From: JBFLVN01 sp040758475
GTDB taxonomy: Bacteria > JAGRBM01
Direction: 5' to 3'
DNA length: 51,563 bases
NCBI GenBank assembly: GCA_040758475.1
Contig: JBFLVN010000001.1
Coordinates: forward strand, 1-51,563
This document shows positions 33,666 through 41,900 of the stretch, in pieces. The translations under genes and the position numbers were made by a program. Below the pieces are notes generated by a model. The model had not been told where the DNA came from, made no database searches, and saw nothing but the letters and a program-made list of their open reading frames with translations. Each line of letters opens with the position of its first letter. Positions within the stretch are counted from its first letter, which is position 1.

Positions 33666-36600
33666 CTATTTCCCCGTCTTCGCGGTTACCGATTCAACCA
33701 TCTTTTTGAACGCGGCCTCGATCTCGTAAACATCCGTGAACTCGGTGAAAGCCCAGCGTCCGTACTGACGCAGGTTATTCACTCCCGGCATCCAGTAGGT
33801 ATCCATCGTGGCTTTCTTGTCCTTGGCGTCCTCTCCCCGGTAGCCCTTGATCTCTATAATGAGGTTGAGCGTGTCGGCACGGCCGTCGTCCACCTGCACG
33901 ATGAAATCGGGGATGTACTTGCGCATCGTGGAACCGTAGCGGTAGGGGACTTCGAGCCCGAGGCCGTGGTTCTTTACGTAGGCCCGGACTTTGGGATGGG
34001 TTTCGGCTACCCGACAGAACTCGGCCTCCCAATCACTATCCAGTACCACCCAGTTGACGTGGCACTTGCGCGAGTCGGTCTGCCAACGGCTTGACTTGGA
34101 GGTGGCAAAATGGACGTGCTTGGTTGAACCCTCCGCGTTGTAAGGATCGAGCACGGCCTTGATGGGCCGTTTCCCCATGAGAGCACGGGTGATCCCGGCG
34201 GTGATACGCTCGCAGGCCATGTCGGCAAGCTCCTGGTACATGAGCTGGGCCGGGAATGTGCCACCCTTGCAGACGAGGCAGGTATCGAGCCATTGCTTGG
34301 TAATTCGCTTTAGCTGACCGAACAGGTGGAGCTTGGGGTCGTCCCCCTGGTCCCGCCATTTTGTGTAGATGAGGCGCTTCGTCAGGTGAAAGAGCAGCGT
34401 TGACTGCCTCAAGTCCCCCGTATGGACGAGATTGAGGTCGATGCCTTCCCCGATAATTCCTGCGTTCCTGGTGATGGAAGGACCAACCTGGTCCGGCGTG
34501 AGTTCCAGGGTAGAGTCTGGGGTAAACGCCGCGGTTAGGCGCTCCTCGCCCAACTCAATCCGGTACCCCTGAACCCTAGGGAAACGAATCTCCAAGGCAT
34601 CTCGTTCGGGACTCATGGCCTTTACCTGGATCGTCTCCCGGGGTTTCTGGGGCGGGGCGATTACGGGCTTGGCCGTGAAATCGAAGGGAATTCCCAGCAC
34701 GTCGGCGTACTCCACATCGAAGAGATTGTCTTCGTTGAGATCATAGGATTGGCGCCGCAAGGCACGTCCGATCACCTGCTCGCAAAGAAGCTGCGTGCCG
34801 AAAGCCCGCACACCCAGGACGTGGGTGACGGTGTTCGTGTCCCAACCCTCCGTCAGCATAGAGACGGACACGACGCAGCGGATGGACTCGCCGAGGCGGC
34901 CTTCCTTGCCCACAGTGTTCATCGCTTCCCGGAGCAGATCCTGATCCGTCAGGTTCTCCGCCTTGCTGCGGTCTCCGGTGCGCTCCACGATCTCTCGGCG
35001 GAAACGCTCGATCTCATCCGCCGCCATTTTTCGGAAGTCGTCGTCCAAGGTCTTCCCCGACTCCAACTGCTCGCTGTCAATCAGAAGGGTTCTTGGGCGG
35101 GGAATCTGATTGCCATGCTCGTCAAAATTGCGGAACAGGGCCAGACGGCCGTTCTCCAGCGTCGTAGAGCCGTCCTCGTTTTCCCGGTGAAACCCCGAAA
35201 TGTAGTCGTAGACTAGCTTGGACGTGGAGGTGTTGTTGCAGACGACAATGAAACAGGGCGGAACTTTGATGCCGGCATCCTTCCAAAGGTTGAAAGTCTT
35301 TTCATAGTGGCCGTAGAGGGCCTCCAGGGCGGTTTGCAGTTCCACGGGGATGCTCAAAGGATCGAGCGTCCCAGACTTCTCCCGCCCCTTCTTGGGCATC
35401 TTGCCCCGGATGTGTTCCCACAGGTTGCGGAACTTGGGCATGTCGCCGCCGGGGATGTTATCGGCGACGGGGACGCGCGGGAGCTTCACGATCCCGCATT
35501 CGATCGCGTCCATGAGTGAGAAGTCACTTACGGTCCAGGGGAAGAGGGTCCCCTCGGCATAGCCGGAGCCGCGCAGGAAGAAAGGCGTGGCCGAGAGGTC
35601 AATCACGCGGGCCAGCCCTAGCTTGCGCTTCACGGTTTCAAGGCCCGAAATCCAGACGCGGGCAGCCTCGTTGTTCTTCTCGGCTTCCTTCTTCTCTTCA
35701 CCCTTGAGATCGTCGTCATCATCCTCACCATCGGGTTTCTCCCGATAGCAGTGATGGGCCTCGTCGTTGAGCACCAGGACGTTCTTCATGCCCATGAGGT
35801 CCGGCATCACCCGCTGGAGCATCTGCCCCTCGGTCTCCAGCGTTTTGATCTCCTGGCCGCGGCCCTGGAGAAGGGCGCGCCCCGTCTTGGAGATTTCCAT
35901 TCGCTCGCGCATCTGGAAAGCGTGGAAATTCGTTATGACGATCTTGGCGTGCTTTACGTCGCCCAACATGTCACCGGGAACCAGCTCGCGGCTCTGGTAG
36001 TAGCTGTCCGGATCGTTGGGCTGGAGTACCCGCAGGCGGTCGCGGATCGTAAGGCCGGGCGTCACCACGAGGAATCCCCGCGTGAAGTGCTTGCTCCCCT
36101 GGCGGCGGACGGCGTTGATCGTCTGCCACGCGATGAGCATGGCCATGACGGTCGTCTTGCCCGCACCAGTGGCGAGCTTGAGGGCCATCCGCAGGAGTTC
36201 GGGATTGGCGTCGTTGTTGGCATTTGCCAGGTGGTCCAGGAACTTGCTTCCGGTCTTGCCGAGCTTGGGGGCCACCTCTGTCAGGTAGATGACCGTCTCG
36301 ATGGTCTCGACCTGGCAGAAGAAAGGACGAATATCGCTGAATTTGTAGTGACGCCAGTGCTGAAGCAGCCGGGCAGTCTCGGGCGTTACGTTCCAATCGT
36401 TGGGGTTCGGAAGCGCCCTCCACTGATCCACGTGGCGGCGTAGTTCATTGATGTTGGAGGTAGTCTCGTATTGTTGATCGGTTGTCGAGAGCCCTTTGCC
36501 CTCATCGAAGACGATTTCCCGTTGGCCTTTGGATTTATGTTTCTTCGGCTTGGGGATGGGGGTAATGAAGGAGACCTTCCGGCGCTCCTCGATGATCCGT

Positions 36601-36695
36601 TGCGTGGGCTGGCCGCTCTCGTCCAACTCCCAATGGCGAGCCGGATACTCGTAGGGGGAGTTGAGGATCGGTTGCTCAAAGAAACGGTTGTCCAT
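33666..36695 (-). CDS. Type III-like restriction endonuclease subunit (Res; SF2 helicase plus PD-(D/E)XK)
   Basis: 1009 residues from the ATG at 36695; a TTG 33 bp upstream is also in frame. The SF2 helicase core has Walker A ATGAGKT at about 176-182, DEAH in VLNDEAHHC at about 311-314, and a C-terminal helicase domain (VVSVSMLTEGWDTNTVTHVLG, QVIGRALRR). The endonuclease site is near the end: PDFIVQVDD, then LNLIIEIKGYRG, giving PD-x(n)-ExK. Length and layout match the BPTD_3080 family rather than classic EcoP1 Res. It is the first gene of the cluster, ahead of mod, the reverse of the classic order. Confidence 0.88.
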   Translation of the reverse strand: MDNRFFEQPILNSPYEYPARHWELDESGQPTQRIIEERRKVSFITPIPKPKKHKSKGQREIVFDEGKGLSTTDQQYETTSNINELRRHVDQWRALPNPNDWNVTPETARLLQHWRHYKFSDIRPFFCQVETIETVIYLTEVAPKLGKTGSKFLDHLANANNDANPELLRMALKLATGAGKTTVMAMLIAWQTINAVRRQGSKHFTRGFLVVTPGLTIRDRLRVLQPNDPDSYYQSRELVPGDMLGDVKHAKIVITNFHAFQMRERMEISKTGRALLQGRGQEIKTLETEGQMLQRVMPDLMGMKNVLVLNDEAHHCYREKPDGEDDDDDLKGEEKKEAEKNNEAARVWISGLETVKRKLGLARVIDLSATPFFLRGSGYAEGTLFPWTVSDFSLMDAIECGIVKLPRVPVADNIPGGDMPKFRNLWEHIRGKMPKKGREKSGTLDPLSIPVELQTALEALYGHYEKTFNLWKDAGIKVPPCFIVVCNNTSTSKLVYDYISGFHRENEDGSTTLENGRLALFRNFDEHGNQIPRPRTLLIDSEQLESGKTLDDDFRKMAADEIERFRREIVERTGDRSKAENLTDQDLLREAMNTVGKEGRLGESIRCVVSVSMLTEGWDTNTVTHVLGVRAFGTQLLCEQVIGRALRRQSYDLNEDNLFDVEYADVLGIPFDFTAKPVIAPPQKPRETIQVKAMSPERDALEIRFPRVQGYRIELGEERLTAAFTPDSTLELTPDQVGPSITRNAGIIGEGIDLNLVHTGDLRQSTLLFHLTKRLIYTKWRDQGDDPKLHLFGQLKRITKQWLDTCLVCKGGTFPAQLMYQELADMACERITAGITRALMGKRPIKAVLDPYNAEGSTKHVHFATSKSSRWQTDSRKCHVNWVVLDSDWEAEFCRVAETHPKVRAYVKNHGLGLEVPYRYGSTMRKYIPDFIVQVDDGRADTLNLIIEIKGYRGEDAKDKKATMDTYWMPGVNNLRQYGRWAFTEFTDVYEIEAAFKKMVESVTAKTGK

Positions 36696-36904
36696 TAGAT
36701 TTGCTTCCAAACCGTCTCTACCATTCAAAACGAGGTCTAATAACTGTATTTCCCAGATTCATCAAGGCGTTTCCGCCTTAAAATCCTCATATCCTCCAAG
36801 CCTTGTTTTAAGGAGCACTCGTTCTAAGAGCTGTATTTCTTGCAACCTAATGGAGTGGAGTTTTGGGCATTTATCAAAAGGAAGACACTGCGAACGGGTA
36901 GTTC
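36696..36904. repeat. Leader of the restriction cluster with a duplicated 17-bp element
   Basis: 209 bp without a gene. TCTAATAACTGTATTTC (36736-36752) recurs as TCTAAGAGCTGTATTTC (36823-36839), 87 bp apart. Read on the minus strand both copies open with a stretch encoding EIQLL and flanking similar residues, so this may be a duplicated piece of a lost reading frame or a pair of regulator sites for the XRE protein upstream. Confidence 0.5.
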
Positions 36905-37267
36905 TTACCTCCGTTGCCTTCGCTTCTTTTTCCCTTTCGCCAGCTTCGCGGCCGGCGCCTGGCGGAAGGGGTTGGGGATGGGGCCGCTCTCGAAGAGTTG
37001 AGGGATCGGCACCCCGTAGGCAATCGAGATCGCCTTGAGGATTCCCACGGAAACGTTTGTTTTCCCGCCTTCCATGCGTTGCAGGTAGATGGGGTGGATG
37101 CCGATGGCTTCCGCGGCCTCTTCCTGGGTGGCTCCCAGGGATAAGCGGATTTCCCGAAGTCTTGCCCCCAAACGGAGGCATTCCTTGCGGATAGCCTGGT
37201 TAATCTCAGGGCGTTGCCAGATTTCGCTTCGGCCGGGCTTTCGCTGGATTTTGGAGGAAGAAGCCAC
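36905..37267 (-). CDS. XRE-family regulator upstream of the restriction cluster
   Basis: 120 residues with a GTG start. The HTH lies at about residues 35-92 (LGARLREIRLSLGATQEEAAEAIGIHPIYLQRMEGGKTNVSVGILKAISIAYGV); the C-terminus is a Lys/Arg-rich tail (KLAKGKKKRRQRR). Its size and position resemble the controller proteins of restriction-modification systems, which delay restriction until methylation is complete. It is transcribed toward the res gene and may share its transcript. It is divergent from the gene at 37376; the region between holds an AGAC-TATC-GTCT inverted repeat inside a promoter. Confidence 0.8.
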   Translation of the reverse strand: MASSSKIQRKPGRSEIWQRPEINQAIRKECLRLGARLREIRLSLGATQEEAAEAIGIHPIYLQRMEGGKTNVSVGILKAISIAYGVPIPQLFESGPIPNPFRQAPAAKLAKGKKKRRQRR

Positions 37268-37314
37268 GTCCCGGCTATTACTGTCCTTAGCGGATCGTTT
37301 GAATAAACAATTGA

Positions 37315-37343
37315 TTGACAGACTATCGTCTAGTTATTTAAGA
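37315..37343 (+). promoter_or_regulatory. Promoter of the gene at 37376, with an embedded inverted repeat
   Basis: TTGACA (37315-37320), 17-base spacer, TTAAGA (37338-37343). The spacer begins with an inverted repeat, AGAC-TATC-GTCT (37320-37331), placed where a regulator would block RNA polymerase. The XRE protein encoded divergently is the natural candidate. Confidence 0.6.
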
Positions 37344-37375
37344 TTCCCGCCATCCGCCGAAGGGATGGGGGAGTC

Positions 37376-38080
37376 ATGCAAGGAGTCGATGTCCCCGCGC
37401 CAGCTTTGATGGCCGGTGCCCACGTCATTTGCCGATACCTCACGCAGACCGGCAAGCTTTTGGCCGTCGCTACCCACGTCTCCGAACGCCGCCGCCAGGA
37501 GGTCTATTCCTTCCGGTATGGCTATCTCTACGGGGATAGGAAATGGGATTTTGAGGGCTTTAAAGAGCGGGAAAGTTGGGTTTCTCCTGAAAATGTTCCT
37601 GGCTGGCGAGGCGTTGTCGCCTGGGATTTGCCCAAGATTCTCGAATACCGGACCTGCGTATTGGCGAAACTCCCCGGGGAGCATTCGGGCTGGTTGGCTG
37701 ACGATCTGGTCTTTACGTATTCGCAACACGTCCGGACCAAGGGGAGTTACCAGGGGGAAAGAGGCCGCATCCGCCACGACCGGGTTTATTCGGACGTGGC
37801 GCAGGTGGTTGTAAAGATCCTCTCCGAAGACGGGCCTTTCGGAAAAACGTTCAATGATCTCCGAAATTCTCAAAGAAACTCGCCCTGGCACGAGCGCAGG
37901 GAAGGGCTGCCAACTTATTGGATGCTCGTCTGTGGCCGCGATCTCCTGGCCGAAGAAGCCCGGATTTTGGAAACGGAGAGAATCTTGTCCATGAGGCTTG
38001 GGGAGGATTTTGAGAGTTTCCTGGAATTGTTGCCGTCCCTGGATACCCTGCCCCTCTTCGTCAATACGGGGGTGATATGA
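37376..38080 (+). CDS. Unknown protein next to the restriction cluster
   Basis: 234 residues, with GGGGGAG before the ATG and a good promoter upstream. Soluble, no signal peptide and no recognised motif; rich in aromatic residues (YSFRYGYLYGDRKWDFEGF). It lies divergent from the XRE regulator and the restriction cluster. It could be cargo of the island or the last gene before its right end. No function proposed. Confidence 0.65.
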   Translation: MQGVDVPAPALMAGAHVICRYLTQTGKLLAVATHVSERRRQEVYSFRYGYLYGDRKWDFEGFKERESWVSPENVPGWRGVVAWDLPKILEYRTCVLAKLPGEHSGWLADDLVFTYSQHVRTKGSYQGERGRIRHDRVYSDVAQVVVKILSEDGPFGKTFNDLRNSQRNSPWHERREGLPTYWMLVCGRDLLAEEARILETERILSMRLGEDFESFLELLPSLDTLPLFVNTGVI

Positions 38081-38132
38081 GGGTTCTTGTTTCGGCGGAA
38101 GGCGTTGCTTCAGACGGCCTCCTCAAAAGGGT

Positions 38133-38162
38133 GAGCCCGGCGGGGGTTTGTCCGCCGGGCTC
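38133..38162. terminator. GC-rich hairpin after the gene at 37376
   Basis: GAGCCCGGCGG (38133-38143) pairs perfectly over 11 bp with CCGCCGGGCTC (38152-38162), with an 8-base loop. It lies about 50 bp after the stop codon at 38080. There is no T-run after it on the plus strand, so it is a weak or non-classical terminator, or a structured end. Confidence 0.45.
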
Positions 38163-38378
38163 TGCATCATGCGCCTCCTGGCATCTTTTCGGAACGGAAA
38201 AGTCTTCGGGGACTTACGATCCGGTGAAAACGCCAGGAGTCTCTCTAGGGTGAGAGCGATCATAGCGGGGTCGAAGCGGTTTGCAAGATGGCCTCAGGTG
38301 CCCAAAGACTGAAAGGAAAAATCCGAGGACGAGGAGGAGGAAACCTGCAAGACACTGGATTTACTGGAAAAATAACCT

Positions 38379-38743
38379 GTGCCCACCAAGTAGGCACTCC
38401 TGCGGCCCTGGCTCTCAGGCTGGCGCGAAGGCGTAAACCCGGTTTACGGTCGCACGTTGGAAGGCAAAGGGTGGGCGCCAACTAAGTATGCACTAATGGG
38501 AGGAGCGCACTGTGCGAGTGCAGCCAAAAAACAGCCTTGTGGCGCGATTTTCTCAAAGATTACGGCTCCTTATGCTGCTTTTCCAAGTGTGAGCCCCGTA
38601 GCTATTACAAAACGGCCGACCGAAAATCGGATATGGCATCGTAGCAAAATGAGTAGTTCGGCGGCGGTGAGCGACGCTCAATGGCGATTTCCCGAGTTAT
38701 TTCAGGGAGTTGGGCTTGAAAAGGGTGTACACAAATAGTGCAC
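38379..38743. repeat. Three related GTGnnCaC...GCAC repeats upstream of the giant gene
   Basis: GTGCCCACCAAGTAGGCAC (38379-38397), a 23-bp copy starting GTGGGCGCCAACTAAG and ending GCAC (38471-38493), and GTGTACACAAATAGTGCAC (38725-38743) share the pattern GTG-N2-C-A/G-C, A-rich centre, GCAC, all in the same orientation. The last copy ends 18 bp before the -35 box of the giant gene's promoter. They could be binding sites of one regulator. Confidence 0.4.
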
Positions 38744-38761
38744 GGATTTGAAAGGGGACGG

Positions 38762-38790
38762 TTGATTTCTCTCTTGCCATTGGTTTAATA
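38762..38790 (+). promoter_or_regulatory. Promoter of the giant RHS/teneurin-like gene
   Basis: TTGATT (38762-38767), 17-base spacer, TTAATA (38785-38790). This implies a leader of about 105 bases. In it a 7-bp hairpin, GCGGTTT (38864-38870) with AAACCGC (38881-38887), ends directly before the TGGAGGAG ribosome-binding site, so translation may be structure-controlled. Confidence 0.5.
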
Positions 38791-38903
38791 AGCAAACTGT
38801 AACCAAACGAATTGGCCCTGTCGTGGTGGCGGGGCCTGTTCCAGCTAGCGGGGACAACAAGGGGCGGTTTTTGGGGAAAGAAACCGCTGGAGGAGTCATC
38901 ACG

Positions 38904-41900
38904 ATGAACCGCGTGAGATGGGGAGTGTCTCTATTCGTCTGTACATTTCTCGCCGTTGGGTCCGCCCATGCTGATCCAGTAACGGTCATCTTGGACGCGC
39001 AGGGCGATACCTACGTTCGGGGCGGCAGCAGCAATACGAATGAAGGAGCGTCGAGCTTCACCCAGGTGCAAAGCTCTGGGAACAATCGGGCGCTCGTTCG
39101 ATTCTCCCAGGTCGAACTGGAATCGGCGCTGGGCGATGGCTCCCTCATTTCAGCGACGCTCGAACTCACGATCACCGAGAACGGGGATAATTGGGGAAGC
39201 ACGGGCCGGACGGTGGACGCTCACCGGGTCACGGTGGATTGGGCGGAGGGGAATGGGCAGGTTTCGGGCCACAACCCTTCCGACCGTGGCGCGGGCTCTG
39301 GGGCGACGTGGAACTGCGCCATTGATTCGAACATCTCGAATTCGGCCAAAGACTGCATCGGTTCGACCGAATGGAACATGAGCGGCTCAGGGGCACGCCC
39401 CTGGGTAACGGTTCCCACGGCTTCTCTCCTTATTACGAACTCTCTAACAGGCGCCGTAACCTGGAACGTGACGAGCGACGTGGATGCGTTCCTCACGGGG
39501 ACGGGCAACTACGGTTGGGTCATTAAGAGGACTGACGAAGGGGCGAGCGGTCAGGCGGATTTCGGTTCCAGGGAAAGCGCAAATCCTCCAAGGCTTATTC
39601 TGGTCGTCGACATGCCGACCCCGAATTTCCCGCCCGCCATTTCGGGGAACCCACCGGCAAGAGTAAACGAGGGGGATTCCTATAGCTTCATTCCCACGGC
39701 CAGCGACCAGAACCCGGGGGACGTTCTTACGTTTTCGATCCAGAACAAGCCCGCCTGGGCCTCGTTTAACGCGAGCACCGGCGAGCTTTCGGGAACCCCA
39801 AGCCTCGCGGACGTTGGAATTTATGACAACATCATCATCACGGTCACCGATCCGGCGATGGCATCGGATTCCCTTCCGCCATTCTCTATCGCGGTGACGA
39901 TCACGTTGGAAGTGGTTGCCGATACCTACCTGAGAAGCGGGGCGGAGAATACGAACGAAGGAGGCTCTACTTTCCTTCGGGTGAGGGAATCGGGCGACAA
40001 CCGCGCGCTCGTGCGCTTTAGCCAGGCGGAACTTGAGGCGGCCGTAGGAGCAGGAGCGCTTTCCTGGGCACTTCTCGAAGCCGACATCCAGCACAACGGC
40101 GATAACTGGGGCACGGGCCGCGCCGTTGACGCCCATCTTCTTACTTCCGATTGGACGGAGGGGAATGGAAAGGTTTCGGGAATTAACCCCTCGGACCGTG
40201 GCACTGGGCCGGGGGCCACGTGGAATTGCGCGACGGACGCGGACATTGAGAACCAAGCCAAGGACTGCTCGGGAGTATCCGAGTGGAACATGAGCGGTGC
40301 CGGGCTTCGCCCCTGGGCGGAAGTCCCGACGGATACAGTAACGATCACAAACCTCCAGAGCGGCACGGTCGCCTGGGACGTGACGGCGGACGCCCTTTCG
40401 TTCCTCTCTGGGAGCGCCCCCAATTACGGCTGGCTCATTCGCAAGACCGAGGAGGGGCAACCCGGCCTCGTGGAATTCGATTCCCGCGAGAGCGGCAATC
40501 CCCCGCGTCTTGTGCTGGCCATTGATACGTCAGGAGTTTCGAACCATCCGCCCACGATCTCGGGGACGCCGCCCACGAGCGTTAATGAAGATAGCCTCTA
40601 CTCTTTCACCCCTACGGCCAGCGATCCGGATGCTGGTGATACGCTTACTTTCCAGATAACCAACAAACCCGCCTGGGCGGCGTTTAGCACTTCAAGCGGG
40701 ACTCTCTCCGGTACACCAACCAACGCCGACGTGGGCACTTACACCGGGATCGTCATATCCGTGCGAGATAGCGCCTTGGCTACGGCGACGCTTCCGCCGT
40801 TTTCAATCACGGTCGTCAATACAAACGACGCGCCAACGATCTCGGGTAATCCGCCCACGACGGTCAGCGAAGATTCTTTTTATACCTTTACCCCTTCGGC
40901 CTCTGATGACGATATCGTTCATGGGGATAGCCTGACATTCTCCATTCAAAACCAGCCCGCGTGGACCTCTTTCAATCTTCTGACCGGCGAACTCTCCGGC
41001 ACTCCCGCAAATGAATACGTAGGGGTCTACCCAGGAGTTGTTATCTGCGTTTCGGATGGGGAGGCGCCGGACGCCTGCCTTCCGGCTTTTTCGGTCACTG
41101 TTACAAACACCAACGATCCGCCGTCAATTTCAGGCACGCCCGATACGGCTGTTTTTGAAGATTCCTTCTATGGCTTCGTGCCAACAGCTCTCGATGATGA
41201 TCTCATCTACGGAGACACCCTCGAATTTTCCGTTCAAAACCTGCCGCCCTGGGCGGAGTTCGATCCGTTTACCGGCACGCTTTCCGGGGCGCCAGAGAAC
41301 GGGGATGTCGGTACCTACGCCGGAATTATCATCACGGTGACGGACGATTCCTTTGCCAGCGCGGCCCTTCCGGCGTTTTCGATCACGGTCGTTAATACGA
41401 ATGACGTGCCTACCATCTCGGGTACTCCGCCCACGACAGTCAGCGAAGATTCTTTTTATACCTTTGTCCCTTCGGCCTCTGATGACGATCTCGGCGATGC
41501 CTTGAGCTTCACGATTCAGAACAAACCGGCCTGGGCATCGTTTAGTGCGGTGACCGGGGAACTTTCTGGCACTCCCATTAACGCAGACGTGGGAACGTAC
41601 GTGGGCATTGTGATTTCGGTTCAAGACCTGGGTGGCGCGACCGCTTCACTACCCGCTTTTTCTATCACTGTTACGAACACGAATGACCCGCCCACCATCG
41701 CGGGTACGCCGCCCACGCAAGTAGCGCAGGGGGCCTTGTATAATTTTACCCCCTCCGCCACCGACGAGGATTTTCCGCATGGCGACGTACTGACTTTTTC
41801 GATCACAAACCGGCCTCCTTGGGCGAGCTTTGACACCGAAACCGGACGTCTCTTCGGAACACCCGGAAATGCCGACATTGGTACGTATTCCAGCATCGTT

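Larger units (their letters stand above)
18657..38080. mobile_element. Serine-recombinase genomic island with primase, regulatory switch and restriction/defence cargo
   Basis: Starts at the 3' end of tRNA-Ser with a large serine recombinase, followed by a primase-helicase, small accessory genes, a divergent HTH switch with ImmA-type peptidase, and a restriction-type gene cluster. No phage structural or conjugation genes are seen, so a satellite-like or mobilisable island is more likely than a full prophage or ICE. The right end is a guess: it is placed after the last minus-strand cargo and its neighbour. The element could extend past the giant gene to about 51.2 kb. Confidence 0.5.
38081..38903. 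other. Long intergenic region before the giant gene
   Basis: 823 bp with no convincing coding sequence; open frames are short and lack ribosome-binding sites. It holds an 11-bp hairpin (38133-38162), three related short repeats (38379-38397, 38471-38493, 38725-38743), a promoter (38762-38790) and a hairpin right before the ribosome-binding site (38864-38887). It may include the right end of the island. Confidence 0.6.

Noticed and set aside
38457..38738. A 93-codon plus-strand frame before the giant gene
   Set aside because: No family, poor codon pattern and no good ribosome-binding site; it lies among repeats and promoter elements.
38081..38903. A c-di-GMP or cobalamin riboswitch in the giant gene's leader
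   Set aside because: I looked for the conserved GEMM and B12 core bases and did not find them; only simple hairpins are visible.
41748..41760. ACCCCCTCCGCCA matches the tRNA-Ser 3' end exactly over 13 bases and might be attR
   Set aside because: It lies inside a He_PIG repeat and encodes the conserved T-P-S-A of that repeat; other repeats have related bases at the same place, so it is coincidence.
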